Source of the DNA: Solanum dulcamara
Lineage: Eukaryota; Streptophyta; Magnoliopsida; Solanales; Solanaceae
Direction of reading: 5' to 3'
DNA length: 64,000 nt
NCBI RefSeq assembly: GCF_947179165.1
Contig: NC_077240.1
Span: forward strand, 29,058,001 to 29,122,000
Shown here piece after piece: positions 13,017 through 25,184 of the stretch; the stretch's first letter is position 1, and each line of letters opens with the position of its first letter. Below the pieces are notes generated by a model. The model was not told the origin of the DNA, made no database searches, and saw nothing but the letters and a program-made list of their open reading frames with translations. Position numbers and translations under genes: made by a program.

Positions 13017-14592
13017 TGTCATGCCCTGAGAGGGTACCCTAGGCGTGGACGGCACCCGAAGGCCATTTCTGACCTCCGAATGAACCACCTGGTCTAGTCA
13101 TATATTCGTTCTATCACATTCTCTTAGCGGAACTCGATTAATGAAGTACTATTCATAATATGAGGGCCGAAGGCCATACATGTTTAACTCGAAAAAATAA
13201 ATATAATAAAACTCCTCATAATAACCATTCAACCTCCCCACACTCTAGTCTATGAAGCCTCTATCAAAGTCTAAAAGGTGTCAATGACAAGCCCATGGCT
13301 ACCAAGAAATCAAAGTAGAGGAAGCTACAACAAAACTATACAATAAGGTTCAACATCCTCTAGAAACTAGGAGGACTCACCAACCAGCTGGAGTGTATAT
13401 GGATCTTCAACGGAGCGTCGGTCGATGATCTCTAGTACCTGTCTCTGCATCATGAAACGATGCAGGCTAAATGGCGTCAGTACATGGAATGTACGAGTAT
13501 GTAAAATGGCCGAATGCAATGGACATCAAGGAAGAATCAGTCAACTCAAAATCTCAACTCATATATATATATATATATAGGACAACTCACTCAAATATCC
13601 TAAGTCTAAACAAGAATATGATTTAGACGGTATCAATCACATATCATTCAACTTAGTCTGACTCAGAGTACTATCAAGGCCTATCTGGGAGTTTCTCTTA
13701 ACCGACAACCATCACTTATAAGCCAATGACAGTACAACAAGTCGATGTTGTTGCCACGTCCGTTCATACTTTGCCAGGGCATGAACGAGTCAATCAATCA
13801 TAGATCTAATCCAACCAAGTCCTATAATGTCAGGACAAAACTCTCGAGGAAGCATCCAACTTTAACGGTTCAATCCCCCTACGTTTGGCAACATAGGTAT
13901 TGGGTTCGAGTATGGACTATATTCTTGCCCAATTCGGTGCTCGATACTCCTCCCAAGACTTAATGCTCATAAAACTCTATCTAATCAACTCGATCAACTC
14001 ATATCGACAAGTCTAATTACAACCTTGTCAACTCATAAACTCTATCACAACCGAATCTCTTCTAATCATACTATCCGATCAATCTCAATCATCACTTCAA
14101 AAAATTTAATTGCATAATTATAGCAATATATAGACATAACCAATCATTTACTCTATCTATTTGAGAAATCCTTGAGACTCATCACAACTCAAGACTTTAA
14201 ATCACACTCTAAAATAGGCAACACTTCTTAGGAAAATAACCTCTTTTATCATAATTCACATAGTTAAGAAGATGAATAAAACATATTTATCAACTCATCT
14301 TCATCAACACATATTCACATATAGGCTCATTTTGGGAACTCCTTGGCTCAACAACATCAACACATATAGGGTCAAATAAATAGGGGACAAAGTTCATACA
14401 AATATAAACTATACCAAGAAACTCTATTTTCATGAACATCTAACCTCAAAGCAAGAGTAGGGCACATGGGTGGACTCAACCCATGTTTTAGATAGCCTTA
14501 CATACCTTAGAATAGATGCTTGAAGAAACTTTGTTGTTGGGTCTTCAATGAAAGCTTGAGGTCTTGAAGCTCTTGGAATAATTTCTTGTTGG

Positions 14593-14652
14593 AAATGGAG
14601 AAGAAAAAGAAGAAGAAGAAGAAGAAGAAGAAGAAGAGAGAGAGAGAGAGAG
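14593..14652. repeat. (AAG)n(AG)n purine microsatellite in LTR of C
   Basis: Repeats of aag pass into ag. The same tract is present in the other LTR at 22079-22131. On minus it yields an artificial Ser/Leu run in short open frames, which are not genes. Confidence 0.92.
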
Positions 14653-14786
14653 GTTTTTAGGGCTTTTAGAGAGAGAGTGAGGGATTGAAAATGATCCCAA
14701 AATGTGCTAAGGCTGATACATATATAATTTGGGACAATTCCCAAATTGCCCCTTCTTAAAAGTTCTGAAAAATAGGCGAAAATGCA

Positions 14787-15072
14787 CTTGGCGCGATAGT
14801 GGCGCATCACGCCATTGCAGTGCCAGGCTAATTACGCCTAAAACCTGCACAACTTGTAGTGGTGCGCCACACTAAGGACCAAACTACTGAGGCACATTCT
14901 TGGCGCGATAGTGGCGCATTGCGCCCTTATAGCGCCAAGGCCAAAGTTTCTGGGTTCTGGGAATTGGCTTGAAAAAACCTGCACACCTTTTAGTGGCGCG
15001 CCGCGCTAGAGCCCAAAATACTGAGGCATATTTCTGGTGCGATAGTGGCACTTCACGCCACTGAGGCGCCAA
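14787..15072. repeat. GC-rich palindromic array in LTR of C
   Basis: Three imperfect units of about 105 bp each contain ggcgcgatagtggcgc and a matching gcgcca, able to form stem-loops, separated by cctgcacacct and actgaggcacatt-like spacers. The array contrasts strongly with the AT-rich surroundings. The partner LTR (22260-22535) has lost short pieces between the GGCGC elements. Confidence 0.8.
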
Positions 15073-15490
15073 GCCCAATTTTCCAGCAAATGCAACCTAG
15101 GCCTGAAAATCCCTGCTATGCTAGTTCACCTTAGGATCAACGTATCTTTTGACTCCAAACTCCAAAAATTACATTCTTGGTGGCGTTGGAAAGAAGACTC
15201 GATGGCCTTTAATTTGATGGGTCGTGGGCCACCCAGATTGTCTTCTTTCAAAAGATAGGGTCATTAGAAGTCGACCCTATACACGAACTCATCCTAAAAC
15301 TTAACCACGATGAACCTTTTGGACTTGGCTTGTCCTAGGGGTCCTCTATGACCCCACATCACCTCCAACACTCTTCAATTTCTCAGGGACTCGTCTTAAC
15401 TCAAGCACATACTTCGAAATAAATATGGTTGACACTACACATGTACAAGAAAGGTTCGAATCTTAGGGAAACATTTTGAGGGGTGTTACA

Positions 15491-15510
15491 TTATCTCCCC
15501 CTTAGGATTA
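15491..15510 (-). other. polypurine tract of element C
   Basis: On + this reads ttatctcccccttaggatta, so on minus it is a purine-rich run immediately before the 3' LTR. It would prime plus-strand cDNA synthesis. Confidence 0.8.
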
Positions 15511-15615
15511 TTCGTCCTCGAATGACGAGAAATCAAGAATAGACTCGGGGTGCAAATCACAATCAAAACTCAGTCATTCAATCAATCAAATTCTCAATCA
15601 ATTATCAATCAAGAC

Positions 15616-16125
15616 TCAAAATGCACAAATGAATTTAATGTCACGGAAATGGACATTACCTTCAACATTCTCCTCGGTAAGCACGAATAGATGTGGATAT
15701 TTAGATTTTATGGCTTTCACCGCTTCCCATGTGGCTTCCTCAATGAATTGATTCTTCCACAGGACCTTGACTGAGGCGACCTCTTTGTTCCTCAATTTGC
15801 GAATTTGGCGATCAAGAATTTGGACCGGAACCTCTTCATAGGATAAGCTATCCTTAACTCCAATACTATCAATGGGGACTACCAATGAAGGATCGCCTAA
15901 GCATTTCTTCAACATCGAAACGTGGAATACTGGGTGAATAGAAGCTAACTCCGAGGATAACTCCAACTCATAAGCAATACTCCCAATCCGCCTCAAAATT
16001 TGGTAAGGACCAATATATCGAGGACTAAGTTTCCCTTTCTTTCTAAACCTCATGACGCCCTTCATAGGTGACACTTTCAAGTATACCCAATCACCCACCT
16101 CAAACTCTAAGTCTCTCCTCCTCAT
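15616..16125 (-). pseudogene. integrase C-terminus and chromodomain of element C
   Basis: A 169-codon open stretch carries the integrase C-terminal segment (FEVGDWVYLKVSP, KKGKLSPRYIGPYQIL, HPVFHVSMLKKCLGDP) followed by a chromodomain-like end (VKVLWKNQFIEEATWE ... KYPHLF). Chromodomains at the end of integrase define the chromovirus branch and are thought to direct insertion. An in-frame stop at about 16150 separates it from the integrase core, so it is not translated as part of Pol today. Confidence 0.85.
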
Positions 16126-16149
16126 ATCGGTGTAAGAGTTTTGGCAGCT

Positions 16150-17172
16150 CTAGGCTGTCTTTAGCCTCTTTCGAATGACCCGCACCTTCTCCATGGCTTG
16201 ATGAACAAAATCGGGTCCAATCAACTCGACTTCACCAACTTTGAACCACCCAATGGGTGATCTACACCTCCTTCCATACAAGGCTTCATAAGAAGCCATT
16301 TGAATGCTTGCATGATAGCTATTGTTATATGCAAATTCTATGAGAGGTAAGTGATCATCCCAATTTCCTTGGAAGTCAAGAACATATGCCCTCAATATAT
16401 CTTCTAATATCTGAATAGTGCACTCTACTTGGCCATCTGTCTGGGGATGGAAGGATGTACTCAAATTCACCTTCGAACCTAATCCCCTCTGAAAGGATTT
16501 CCAAAATTGGGAAGTGAATTGAGCTCCTCTGTCTGAGATGATAGACAAGGGGACCCCATGCAGTCTGACGATCTCCCGAATGTACAACTTTGCATAATCC
16601 TCTGCGGTGTCAGTAGTCTTAACCGCCAAGAAGTGAGCTGATTTCATCATCCTATTCACAATTACCCAAATCGAATCGTGTTGCTTTTGAGACCTAGGCA
16701 GACTTGTACTAAAGTCCATGTTGATCATTTCCCACTTCCATTTCGAAATTTCTATATTTTGAGCTAAACCACATGGACTTTGATGCTCAACCTTCACCTG
16801 TTGACAATTCAGGCACTTGGATACGAATTCCACAATATCTCTCTTCATTCCACTCCACCAATAGATTTCCCTCAAGTCATGGTACATTTTTCTAGAGCCC
16901 GGGTGAATAGAGTATCTAGAACTATGCGCTTCGGCCATAATACTCTCTTGAACATCATCGGCATCCGGCACACACAATATATTTTGGTACCTCAACACAC
17001 CATCTCCCCCTTTGGTAAAAATCATTACCTCTTGTTTGTGAATAACTCCCTTCAATTGGAGGAGGATGGGATCTTGGTCTTGCTTCTCCTTTACCTCTGC
17101 CACAAGTGAGGATGTAGACCGATCCTGAACAGTAACTCCTCCTTCATTGTTCTCTTCCATATGAACTCCCAA
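16150..17172 (-). pseudogene. integrase core of element C
   Basis: This 340-codon stretch contains the HHCC zinc-binding region (H...H, then CLNC), the core with MDFSTSLP (first Asp), IISDRGAQFTSQFW (second Asp) and HPQTDGQVE (Glu), then GNWDDHLPLIEFAYNNSYH and LYGRRCRSPIGW. All three acidic catalytic residues can be seen. It ends in a stop before the chromodomain segment, and the upstream join to RNase H is also broken, so it survives only as a fragment. Confidence 0.88.
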
Positions 17173-17358
17173 TCGGGCTAATCTATGTACCTACTTCACT
17201 AATTCTCTCTTTCCTTTCTCCATGTGGGCAGTGCTACCCATAGACAACCTGCTAAGAGCATCAGCAACAACATTAGCTTTACTTGGATGGTAGAGGATGC
17301 TCATGTCGTAGTCCTTGAGTAGCTCAAGTCATCTCATTTGCCTCAGGTTGAGTTCCTT

Positions 17359-19113
17359 CTAGCTGAAGACATATTGTAAGCTCTTGTGATCGGTGAATAC
17401 ATCAACATGCACTCTATACAAGTAGTGGCGCCAGATTTTAAGCGCAAACACCACAGCTGCCAACTCAAGGTCATGAGTTGGGTAATTTCGCTCATGAACC
17501 TTAAGCTGTCTCGAAGAATAGGCTATCATCTTCCCCCTTTGCATCAACACACAACCCAAGCCAATTCTGGATGCATCACAATAGACCACAAAGCCCTCTG
17601 TTCCATTGGGCAATGCTAGAACAGGAGGCAATGGTTAGCTTGGTCTTCAATTTCTAGAAACCCTCTTCACAAGTATCGGACCATTGGAACCTAGCCTTCT
17701 TTTGGGTCAGCTTAGTCAAAGGTGATGATATGGATGAGAATCCCTCTACAAACCTTCGATAATAGCCGGCCAAACCCAAGAAGCTCCTTATATCAGTCGG
17801 GGATGTGGGTCTGGGCCAATTCTTCACAGCTTCAACCTTCTGAGCGTCAACCTGAATACCATCTCTAGATACAATGTGGTCTAAGAAAGCCACTGATGCA
17901 AGCCAAAATTCACATTTGGAGAACTTTGCATACAATATCTGCTCTCTTAAATTTGTAAAATGATTCTAAAATGATAGGCGTGCTCCTATTCATTCTTGGA
18001 GTAGACCAGAATATCATCTATGAATACAATCAAAAACATATCAAGATATGGTTTAAACACCTGGTTCATGATATCCATGAAAGCTGCAGGGGCATTTGTC
18101 AACCCAAAGGACATGACCAAAAATTCAAAATGGCCATAACAAGTCCGGAAAGCAGTCTTCGGAATATCACATTCTCTCACCTTCAACTAGTGGTAACCGG
18201 ATCTCAAATCTATCTTGGAGAAACACGTGGCACCCTGAAGTTGATCAAATAAATTATCTATTCTAGGAAGAGGGTATTTGTTCTTTATGGTGACCTTATT
18301 CAGCTGCCTGTAGTCAATATACATTCTAAAGGACCCATCTTTCTTTCTAACAAATAGGACTAGAGCTCCCTATGGTGAGACACTCGGCCTAATAAATCCC
18401 TTATCTAATAAGTCCTTTAACTGTTCTTTCAACTCTCTCAACTCAGCTAGGGCCATTCTATATGGAGGAATTGAGATAGGCTGGGTATCAGGAAGAATAT
18501 CGATCCCAAAGTCAATTTCCCTATCACGAGGGACTCCAGGCAGATCTTCAGGAAAGACATCTGGAAACTCGTTGACAATCGAAACCGACTCAAGGGATAG
18601 AGACTCAATATCATCATCTTTCACTCGAACAAGGTGATAAATGCACCTTTTTATGATTAGCTTCCTATCCCTAAGGTAAGAAATAAACTTACCCTTAGGC
18701 ATAACAGGACTGCCCCTCCACTCTATGATAGCTTTATTCGGAAATTTGAACTTGACAACCTGAGTTCTACAATCAACAGAGGCATAGCAGACATAAAGCC
18801 AGTCCATGCCAATGATCACATCAAAATCAACCATGTCCAACTCAACTAAGTTGGCCAAGGTATCCCTATGATGAATTGAAACAGTGCAATCTATAGAGAC
18901 TCTCTCAGCTAAGACAGAATCACCAATAGGATTAGCTACACTAAAAGGCTCAAGAAGACATTCGGAAATTTTATTGAATTTACTAGCCACGTAAGGAGTC
19001 ACAAAAGATAATGTGGCACCCGGATCCATCAAAACATAACAGTCAAAAGAAGAGACTCGAATCATACCCGTCATGATATTTGGAGAGTTCTCCTGATCTT
19101 GGCGACTACCCAT
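17359..19113 (-). pseudogene. protease, reverse transcriptase and RNase H of element C
   Basis: Reading down the minus strand: an aspartic protease with DPGATLSFV (18370-19113 piece), RT N-terminal part ([34 protein letters not shown]), RT centre with [11 protein letters not shown] and the catalytic FIDDILVYS (17986-18186), thumb region with [11 protein letters not shown] (17654-17935), and RNase H with [28 protein letters not shown] and TDHKSLQYV (17359-17631). Stops at about 18367 and 18187 leave the frame unchanged. Further downstream the frame shifts. The stop types fit C-to-T or G-to-A change. Confidence 0.88.
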
Positions 19114-19212
19114 GGCATATAGGCAGTTTGTGCCTCCACTCGTACCTGAAGTAGTGCCCCTCTAATTACCCCTAGCTGGTGGTGCGGTGGTAGAGAACTG
19201 GGCTCTGTTCCT

Positions 19213-20345
19213 CTATGCTGGACACTCTTTCTGAAAATGGTCTATTTGGCCACATTTATAACAACCCATCCTTCCTTCTCTGTACTCTCCCAAGTGAAGC
19301 TTACCATACTTGATGCATGGTAGCTTCCCTTGTGAACTTTGACCCACACTAGTTTGGGATTGAAAACCCTGGGGTTTGAGATTTTGGCGACCTTGTCCCT
19401 GGCGATCATACCTGTTTTGCGGTATAGGTGCGCTGGCGGTAGACGAGGCATAATTGGGAGGCCTCTTCTGGAAGAAGGACTTATTGCCCTTATTTTGCCT
19501 CTGCTCATTCTCATGCCCAGCTGATCTTGCCTTTTTGCTCAGATGCTCCTCTCTGTTTTTCCTCTTCTCATCCTCTACCTTTTGAGCATACACCATCAAT
19601 CTGGAAATATCTATGTCCGAGATCAACAATATTGTTTTGCACGCCTTCTTCACATGCCTCCCTAACCTAGAGATGAACTTCCTCATCTTTGACCTCACAT
19701 TTGGGATCACTTCTGGAGCATACCTGGATAACTGGATGAACTTTAGGTTGTACTCCTTAACAGTCATGCCTTCTTGTTTTATATTTACAAATTCCTCCAC
19801 TTTCGCTTCCCTCAATTCTCGGGGAAAGAAGTTGTCAAGGAAGGCTCCCTCAAATTCATCCCATCTAGTAGGTTCATCATCCTTACCCCTACCCTGTTCC
19901 CAATGGTTATACCAAATGTTCGCTATATCTTTGAGTCGATAGGACACCAACTCGACCCCCTCAATCTCCGTAGCATGTATAACTTTCAGAATTTTCCACA
20001 TCTCATCAATAAAGTTTTGGGGTCTTTATCAACCTTAGAACCCGTGAATGCAGGTGGATTCATCCTCAGAAAGTCTCTACTTCTAGTGGCAGTAGATGGC
20101 TCTTGGGAACTAGAGCTGAGAGTCGGCGAACTCTGGTTACCATTTCAGGCAGCCATTAGTTGAGTGAGCATTGCAATCGCCCCTCTAAATTCTGCCTCTA
20201 ACGTGGGTGTAGGTGGAGTAGTAGGCACTTGGGGTGCCTTCGTATATCTTGCAGGTTGGCCTCTGGACCTTGCTGGATGTACCTCTAACTGGGGCATATC
20301 TGCATTATCAATATTTCTCTGGCTAGCCATACGTTTAGGAGGCAT
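19213..20345 (-). pseudogene. gag of element C
   Basis: Gag is the structural protein of the retrotransposon particle. The start ATG is at 20343-20345 and the first 66 codons stay open to about 20145. After a stop and a frameshift near 20001-20030 the main capsid-like part follows (IANIWYNHW, FLDNFFPRELREAK, EEFVNIKQEGMTVKEYNLKFIQLSRYAPE). The CCHC zinc knuckle CYKCGQIDHFQKEC is near the end. The order and motifs are those of plant chromoviruses. It is not translatable as one protein now. Confidence 0.85.
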
Positions 20346-20543
20346 TATCAGTAACGTATGAAGGCACGAATTAGAAAGAAAGTTTATAGAGTTTAACTCT
20401 ATCGCATGAATTCAGAGTATGAAAGAAGTGAAACAATTCGTAATGTCTTATAGCCTCCTGATTATAAGTGTGGTGCACAACACACCCATAAGCAAGACTC
20501 TATTAGACACGACTTCATAGACTCTCTAGGACACTTGAACTCT

Positions 20544-20557
20544 GGGCTCTGATACCA
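20544..20557 (-). other. primer binding site of element C (tRNA-iMet type)
   Basis: The minus strand reads TGGTATCAGAGCCC, complementary to the 3' end of initiator tRNA-Met, four bases from the LTR start at 20562. Confidence 0.9.
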
Positions 20558-20561
20558 TATT

Positions 20562-22946
20562 TGTCACGCCCCGAGAGGGTACCCTAGGCGTGGTCATCAC
20601 CCGAAGGCCATTTCTGACCTCTGAGCGAACCACCTGGTCTAGTCACACATTCTTTATATCATATTCTCTTAGCGGAACTCAATTAATGAAGTACTATTCA
20701 CAATATGGGGGCCAAAGGCGATACATGTTTAACTCGACAAAATAAATATAATAAAACTCCTCACAATAACCATTCAACCTCCCCACACTCCAGTCTATGA
20801 AGCCTCTATCAAAGTCTAAAAGATGCCAATGACAAGCCCATAGCTACCAAGAAATCAAAGTAGAGGAAGCTACAACAAAACTATACAATAAGGTTCAACA
20901 TCCTCCAGAAACTAGGAGGACTCACCAACTAGCTGGAGTGTATATGGATCTTCAACGGAGCGCTGGTCGATGATCTCTAGTATCTGTCTCTGCATCATGA
21001 AACGATGCAGGCCAAATGGCGTCAGTACATAGAATATACGAGTATGTAAAATGGCTGAATACAATGGACATCAAGGAAGAATCAGTCAACTCGGAATCTC
21101 AACTCATATATATATATACAAGACAACTCACTCAAATGTCCTAAGTCTAAACAAGAATATGATTTAGACGACATCAATCATATATCATTCAACTCAGTCT
21201 GACTCAAAGTACTATCAAGACCTATCTGGGAGTTTCTCTTAACCGACAATCATCACTTATGAGCCAAGGACAGTACAACAAGCCGATGTTGTTACCACGT
21301 TTGTTCGTACTTTGCCAGGGCATGAATGAGTCAATCAATCATGGATCTAATCCAACCAAGTCCTATAATGTCAGGAAAAAACTCTCGGGGAAGCATCCGA
21401 CTTTAATGGTTCAATCCCCCCTACGTTTGGCAACACAGGTATTGGGTTCGAGTATGGACTATACTCTTGCCCAACTCATATCGACAAGTCTAATTACAAC
21501 CTTGTCAACTCATAAACTCTATCACAACCGAATCTCTTCCAATCGTACTATCCGATCAATCTCAATCATCACTTCAAAAAATTTAATTGCATAATTATAG
21601 CAATATATAGACATAACCAATCATTTACTCTATCTATTTGAGAAATCCTTGAGACTCATCACAACTCAAGACTTTAAATCACACTCTAAAATAGGCAACA
21701 CTTCTTAGGAAAATAACCTCTTTTATCATAATTCACATAGTTAAGAAGATGAATAAAACATATTTATCAACTCATCTTCATCAACACATATTCACATATA
21801 GGCTCATTTTGGGAACTCCTTGGCTCAACAACATCAACACATATAGGGTCAAATAAATAGGGGACAAAGTTCATACAAATATAAACTATACCAAGAAACT
21901 CTATTTTCATGAACATCTAACCTCAAAGCAAGAGTAGGGCACATGGGTGGACTCAACCCATGTTTTAGATAGCCTTACATACCTTAGAATAGATGCTTGA
22001 AGAAACTTTGTTGTTGGGTCTTCAATGAAAGCTTGAGGTCTTGAAGCTCTTGGAATAATTTCTTGTTGGAAATGGAGAAGAAAAAGAAGAAGAAGAAGAA
22101 GAAGAAGAAGAAGAGAGAGAGAGAGAGAGGTTTTTAGGGCTTTTAGAGAGAGAGTGAGGGATTGAAAATGATCCCAAAATGTGCTAAGGCTGATACATAT
22201 ATAATTTGGGACAATTCCCAAATTGCCCCTTCTTAAACATTCTGAAAAATAGGCGAAAATGCACTTGGCGTGATAGTGGCGCATCGCGCCATTGCAGCGC
22301 CAGGCCAATTATGCCTAAAACCTGCACACCTCGTAGTGGCGCGCCGCGCCAAGGACTAAACTATTGAGGCACATTCTTGGCGCAATAGTGGCGCGCCCTT
22401 ATAGCGCCAAGGCCAAAGTTTATGGGTTCTGGGAATTGGCTTGAAAAACCCTGCACACCTTTTAGTGGCGCGCCGCGCCAGAGCCCTAACTACTGAGGCT
22501 TGTTTCTGCGCGCCACTGAGGCGCCAAGCCCAATTTTCCAGCAAATACAACCCAGGCCTGAAAATCTCTGCTGTGCTAGTTCACCTTAGGATCAACGTAT
22601 CTTTTGACTCTAAACTCCAAAAATTACATTCTTGGTGGTTTTGGAAAGAATACTCGACGACCTTTAATTTGATGGGTTGTGGGCTACCCAAATTGTCTTC
22701 TTTCAAAATATAGGGTTATTAGAAGTCGACCCTATACACGAACTCATCCTAAAACTTAAACACGATGAACCTTTTGGACTTGGCTTGGTCCTAGGGGTCC
22801 TCTATGACCCCACATCACCTCCAACACTCTTCAATTTCTAAGGGACTCATCTTAACTCAAGCACATACTGTGAAATAAATACGGTTGACCCTACACGTGT
22901 ATAAGAAAGGTCCGAATCTTAGGGAAGAATTTTGAGGGGTGTTACA
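20562..22946 (-). repeat. 5' LTR of element C
   Basis: This 2385 bp LTR is near-identical to 13017-15490 apart from small deletions. It starts TGTCACGCCCCGAG and ends GGGGTGTTACA. It is followed directly by the cctca target-site copy and then by integrase coding of element B. Confidence 0.93.
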
Positions 22947-22951
22947 CCTCA

Positions 22952-24150
22952 TTACCCCATTAATAGGTGACACGTTTAGAAGCACGTGTTCACCAGCCTC
23001 GAATGCCATATCCCTTACCTTATGGTCATCATACTCTTTTTGACAACTTTGAGCGCTAGAAGCTTAGCTTGGATGCTCCTTACCTTATCTTGAGAATCCC
23101 TTAATAAGTCTACCCCCAATGAATCCACTTCTCCAGGTTTAAACCACCCTATGGGATACCCCTCCCATAAAGGGCTTATAATAGTGCTATATCAATGATG
23201 GTAGCTATTGTTGTAGGAGAACTCTCACAAATGCAAGAACTTATCCTAATATCCCTCAGAGTCGATCACACATGCCCTCAACATATCTTCCAGCACTTGG
23301 ATAATCCTTTCTGACTGCCCATCTGTCTATGGATGGAAATTTGTACTGAAAGTGAGTTGAGTTTCCAACTCTTCATACAACTTTCTCCAAAATTTAGAAG
23401 TGAACTGCATACCATGGTCTGAAATGATAGAGAGGGACACCCCGTACAGCCTTACTATCTCCTTCACATAAATCCTTGCCAATTGTTATACATTATAGTC
23501 CACTCTAACCAGAATGAAGTGTGCTGACTTTGTAAACCTGTCAATCACCACCCAAGTAGATTCATACTTCCCAAAGTCTTGGAAAGTCCCACCACAAAAT
23601 TCATGGCTATTCTCTCCCACTTTTATTCCATAATGGGCATTCATTGTAGTAAACATGTTGGTCTTTGGTGCTCATATTTCACCCCGTTGATAGGTTTGGC
23701 ACTTGCCTACACATTCAACTATGTCTTTCTTCATACTCGGCCACTAGAATTGATGTCTCAAGTATTGATACAACTTAGTTACCCCAAGGTAAATAGAATA
23801 TCATGAACCATGAGATTCAGATAGGATTTTCTGAATTAAGCCACCCACCTGAGGAACACCAATCATTTCCCTAAAATAGAGCACCCCACCTGCATCAAGT
23901 GTTGAATCTTGGGTCTTGCCCAATAATATCTTTCATCTAATTCCATTTAAATTAACATTTTCAAACTATTTGGCCTTCATATCCTCTATAAAAGTAGGTC
24001 TCAGATCAATATTGGCCATCATCCCACCCTTCTCTAAGATGCCTAGCCTTATGAACCTGGCCTCTAAGACCTGAATTCCTCTAGCCAGAGGCTGCTTGCG
24101 GACTCCCAAATAAGCTAGACTACTAATGCTAACTGGTTTCCATCTTAATG
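22952..24150 (-). pseudogene. integrase of element B, degenerate
   Basis: On minus this reads through the integrase core in several frames. Recognisable pieces are the segment before the insertion of C (xHVLLNVSPINGVMR-like), the region equivalent to NNSYH at about 23205, the DGQ segment at about 23320, ISDHG near 23420 and the DR-F-x-K-SAHF segment near 23520. Stops and small indels are frequent, so decay is greater than in element C. Element C is inserted at its downstream end. Confidence 0.75.
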
Positions 24151-24156
24151 CTTCTG

Positions 24157-25035
24157 CTACCATATTAGCCTTACCTGGATGATATTGGATATGACATCAT
24201 AATCTTTGAACAACTTCATCCACCTTCGTTGTCTCAAATTCAAGTCCTTCTGGATGAACATATGTTGTAAGCTTTGGTGAATAGTAAATACCTCACATTT
24301 GACGTCATTCATATAATGCCACCAGATTTTCAGTGCAAATACTACCACTGCCAACTCCAAGTCATGAGTCGGGTAGTTTATCACATGCACCTTCAACTTT
24401 CGCAAAGCATAAGCTACAATATCCCTATCCTGCATTAATACAACACCTAAAACTGAATGTAAAGCATCACAATAAATAATAAAGTATTTATCTTCGATCG
24501 GCAGGGTCAAAATTAGTGTTGTGGTCATAATAGTCTTTTGGAAGCTCTTATCGCACTTGTCATTCCACTCGAATGACACCTCATTTCTAGTCAGCTTGGT
24601 CAAGTAAGTAGCGATAGAAGCAAAGTTCTTCATGAACCAGTGATAATGACTGGCCTGTCCTATAAAACTTCTAATCTCGATCATGGAACTAGGCCGAGCC
24701 CAGTTCTTAACTGCCTCAATCTTTTATGGGTATACCATTACCCTTTTCTTTGAACCAACATGGTGTAAAAAGGAAACTGAAGGCAACCAGAATTCACACT
24801 TGGATAATTTTGCATATAACTTTTGTCTTCACAAAACACCTAAGACAATTTGGAGATGATCTTCATGTTCCTATTCACTCTTTGAATATACCAAAATATC
24901 ATCTATAAACACGATCACAAACAAATTTAGGAACAACTTGAATGCCCCATTCATCAAACTCATTAAGGCTGCAGGTGCATTGGTCAGCCCAAAAGACATC
25001 ACCAAAAATTCAAAGTGCCCACACCTGGCTCTAAA
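24157..25035 (-). pseudogene. RT (3' part) and RNase H of element B
   Basis: The open 175-codon stretch 24157-24684 carries the end of the RT (IRSFIGQASHYHWFMKNFA) and RNase H ([50 protein letters not shown]). The part up to 25035 holds [20 protein letters not shown] and FIDDILVYS in another frame. The RT is cut at 25035/25036 by the poly(A) insertion and resumes at 26899 with the KIRHEDVPK segment. Confidence 0.82.
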
Positions 25036-25170
25036 TGTGAAGTCCTCTTAGTGGAGCTTTTTGATTTCAGGTTGCTGGAGGGATACATCAACATGCCTTA
25101 ACAACAACTGCATAGACGACATCACAGATACAACCACCAAATCAAAAAGCTCCACTAAGAGGACTTCACA
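25036..25170. repeat. perfect 32 bp inverted repeat (hairpin)
   Basis: Left arm 25036-25067 (starts tgtgaagtcctcttag) and right arm 25139-25170 (ends ctaagaggacttcaca) are exact reverse complements. The loop is 71 bases. The left arm begins at the insertion boundary. Confidence 0.92.
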
Positions 25171-25184
25171 TGGCCCTTTCTGGT

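Larger units (their letters stand above)
13017..15490 (-). repeat. 3' LTR of element C
   Basis: This 2474 bp LTR holds a TA run (13561-13579), an AAG/AG purine run (14593-14652) and a GC-rich palindromic array (14787-15072). It carries about 65 bp near 13948-14012 that are missing from the partner copy. Confidence 0.93.
13017..22946 (-). mobile_element. Ty3/gypsy chromovirus element C (inner, young)
   Basis: A complete 9.93 kb gypsy element on minus. On + the LTRs begin TGTCA(C/T)GCCC and end GGTGTTACA (2474 and 2385 bp) and are nearly identical over long stretches. The primer site for initiator tRNA-Met is at 20544-20557 and the inverted polypurine tract at 15491-15510. Flanking 5-mers actca (13012-13016) and cctca (22947-22951) share ctca. 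The homologous piece of C itself (16045-16060) shows what the empty site looked like, supporting insertion into element B. Gag, protease, RT-RNase H, integrase and chromodomain are all present but interrupted by stops and frameshifts. Confidence 0.93.

Noticed and set aside
14430..14810. 126-codon frame on minus with Ser/Leu runs (also 21907-22308)
   Set aside because: Lies within both LTRs of element C and arises from the AAG/AG purine tract.
17386..18252. Plus-strand frames of 77-93 codons within element C
   Set aside because: They are the antisense of RNase H and RT coding.
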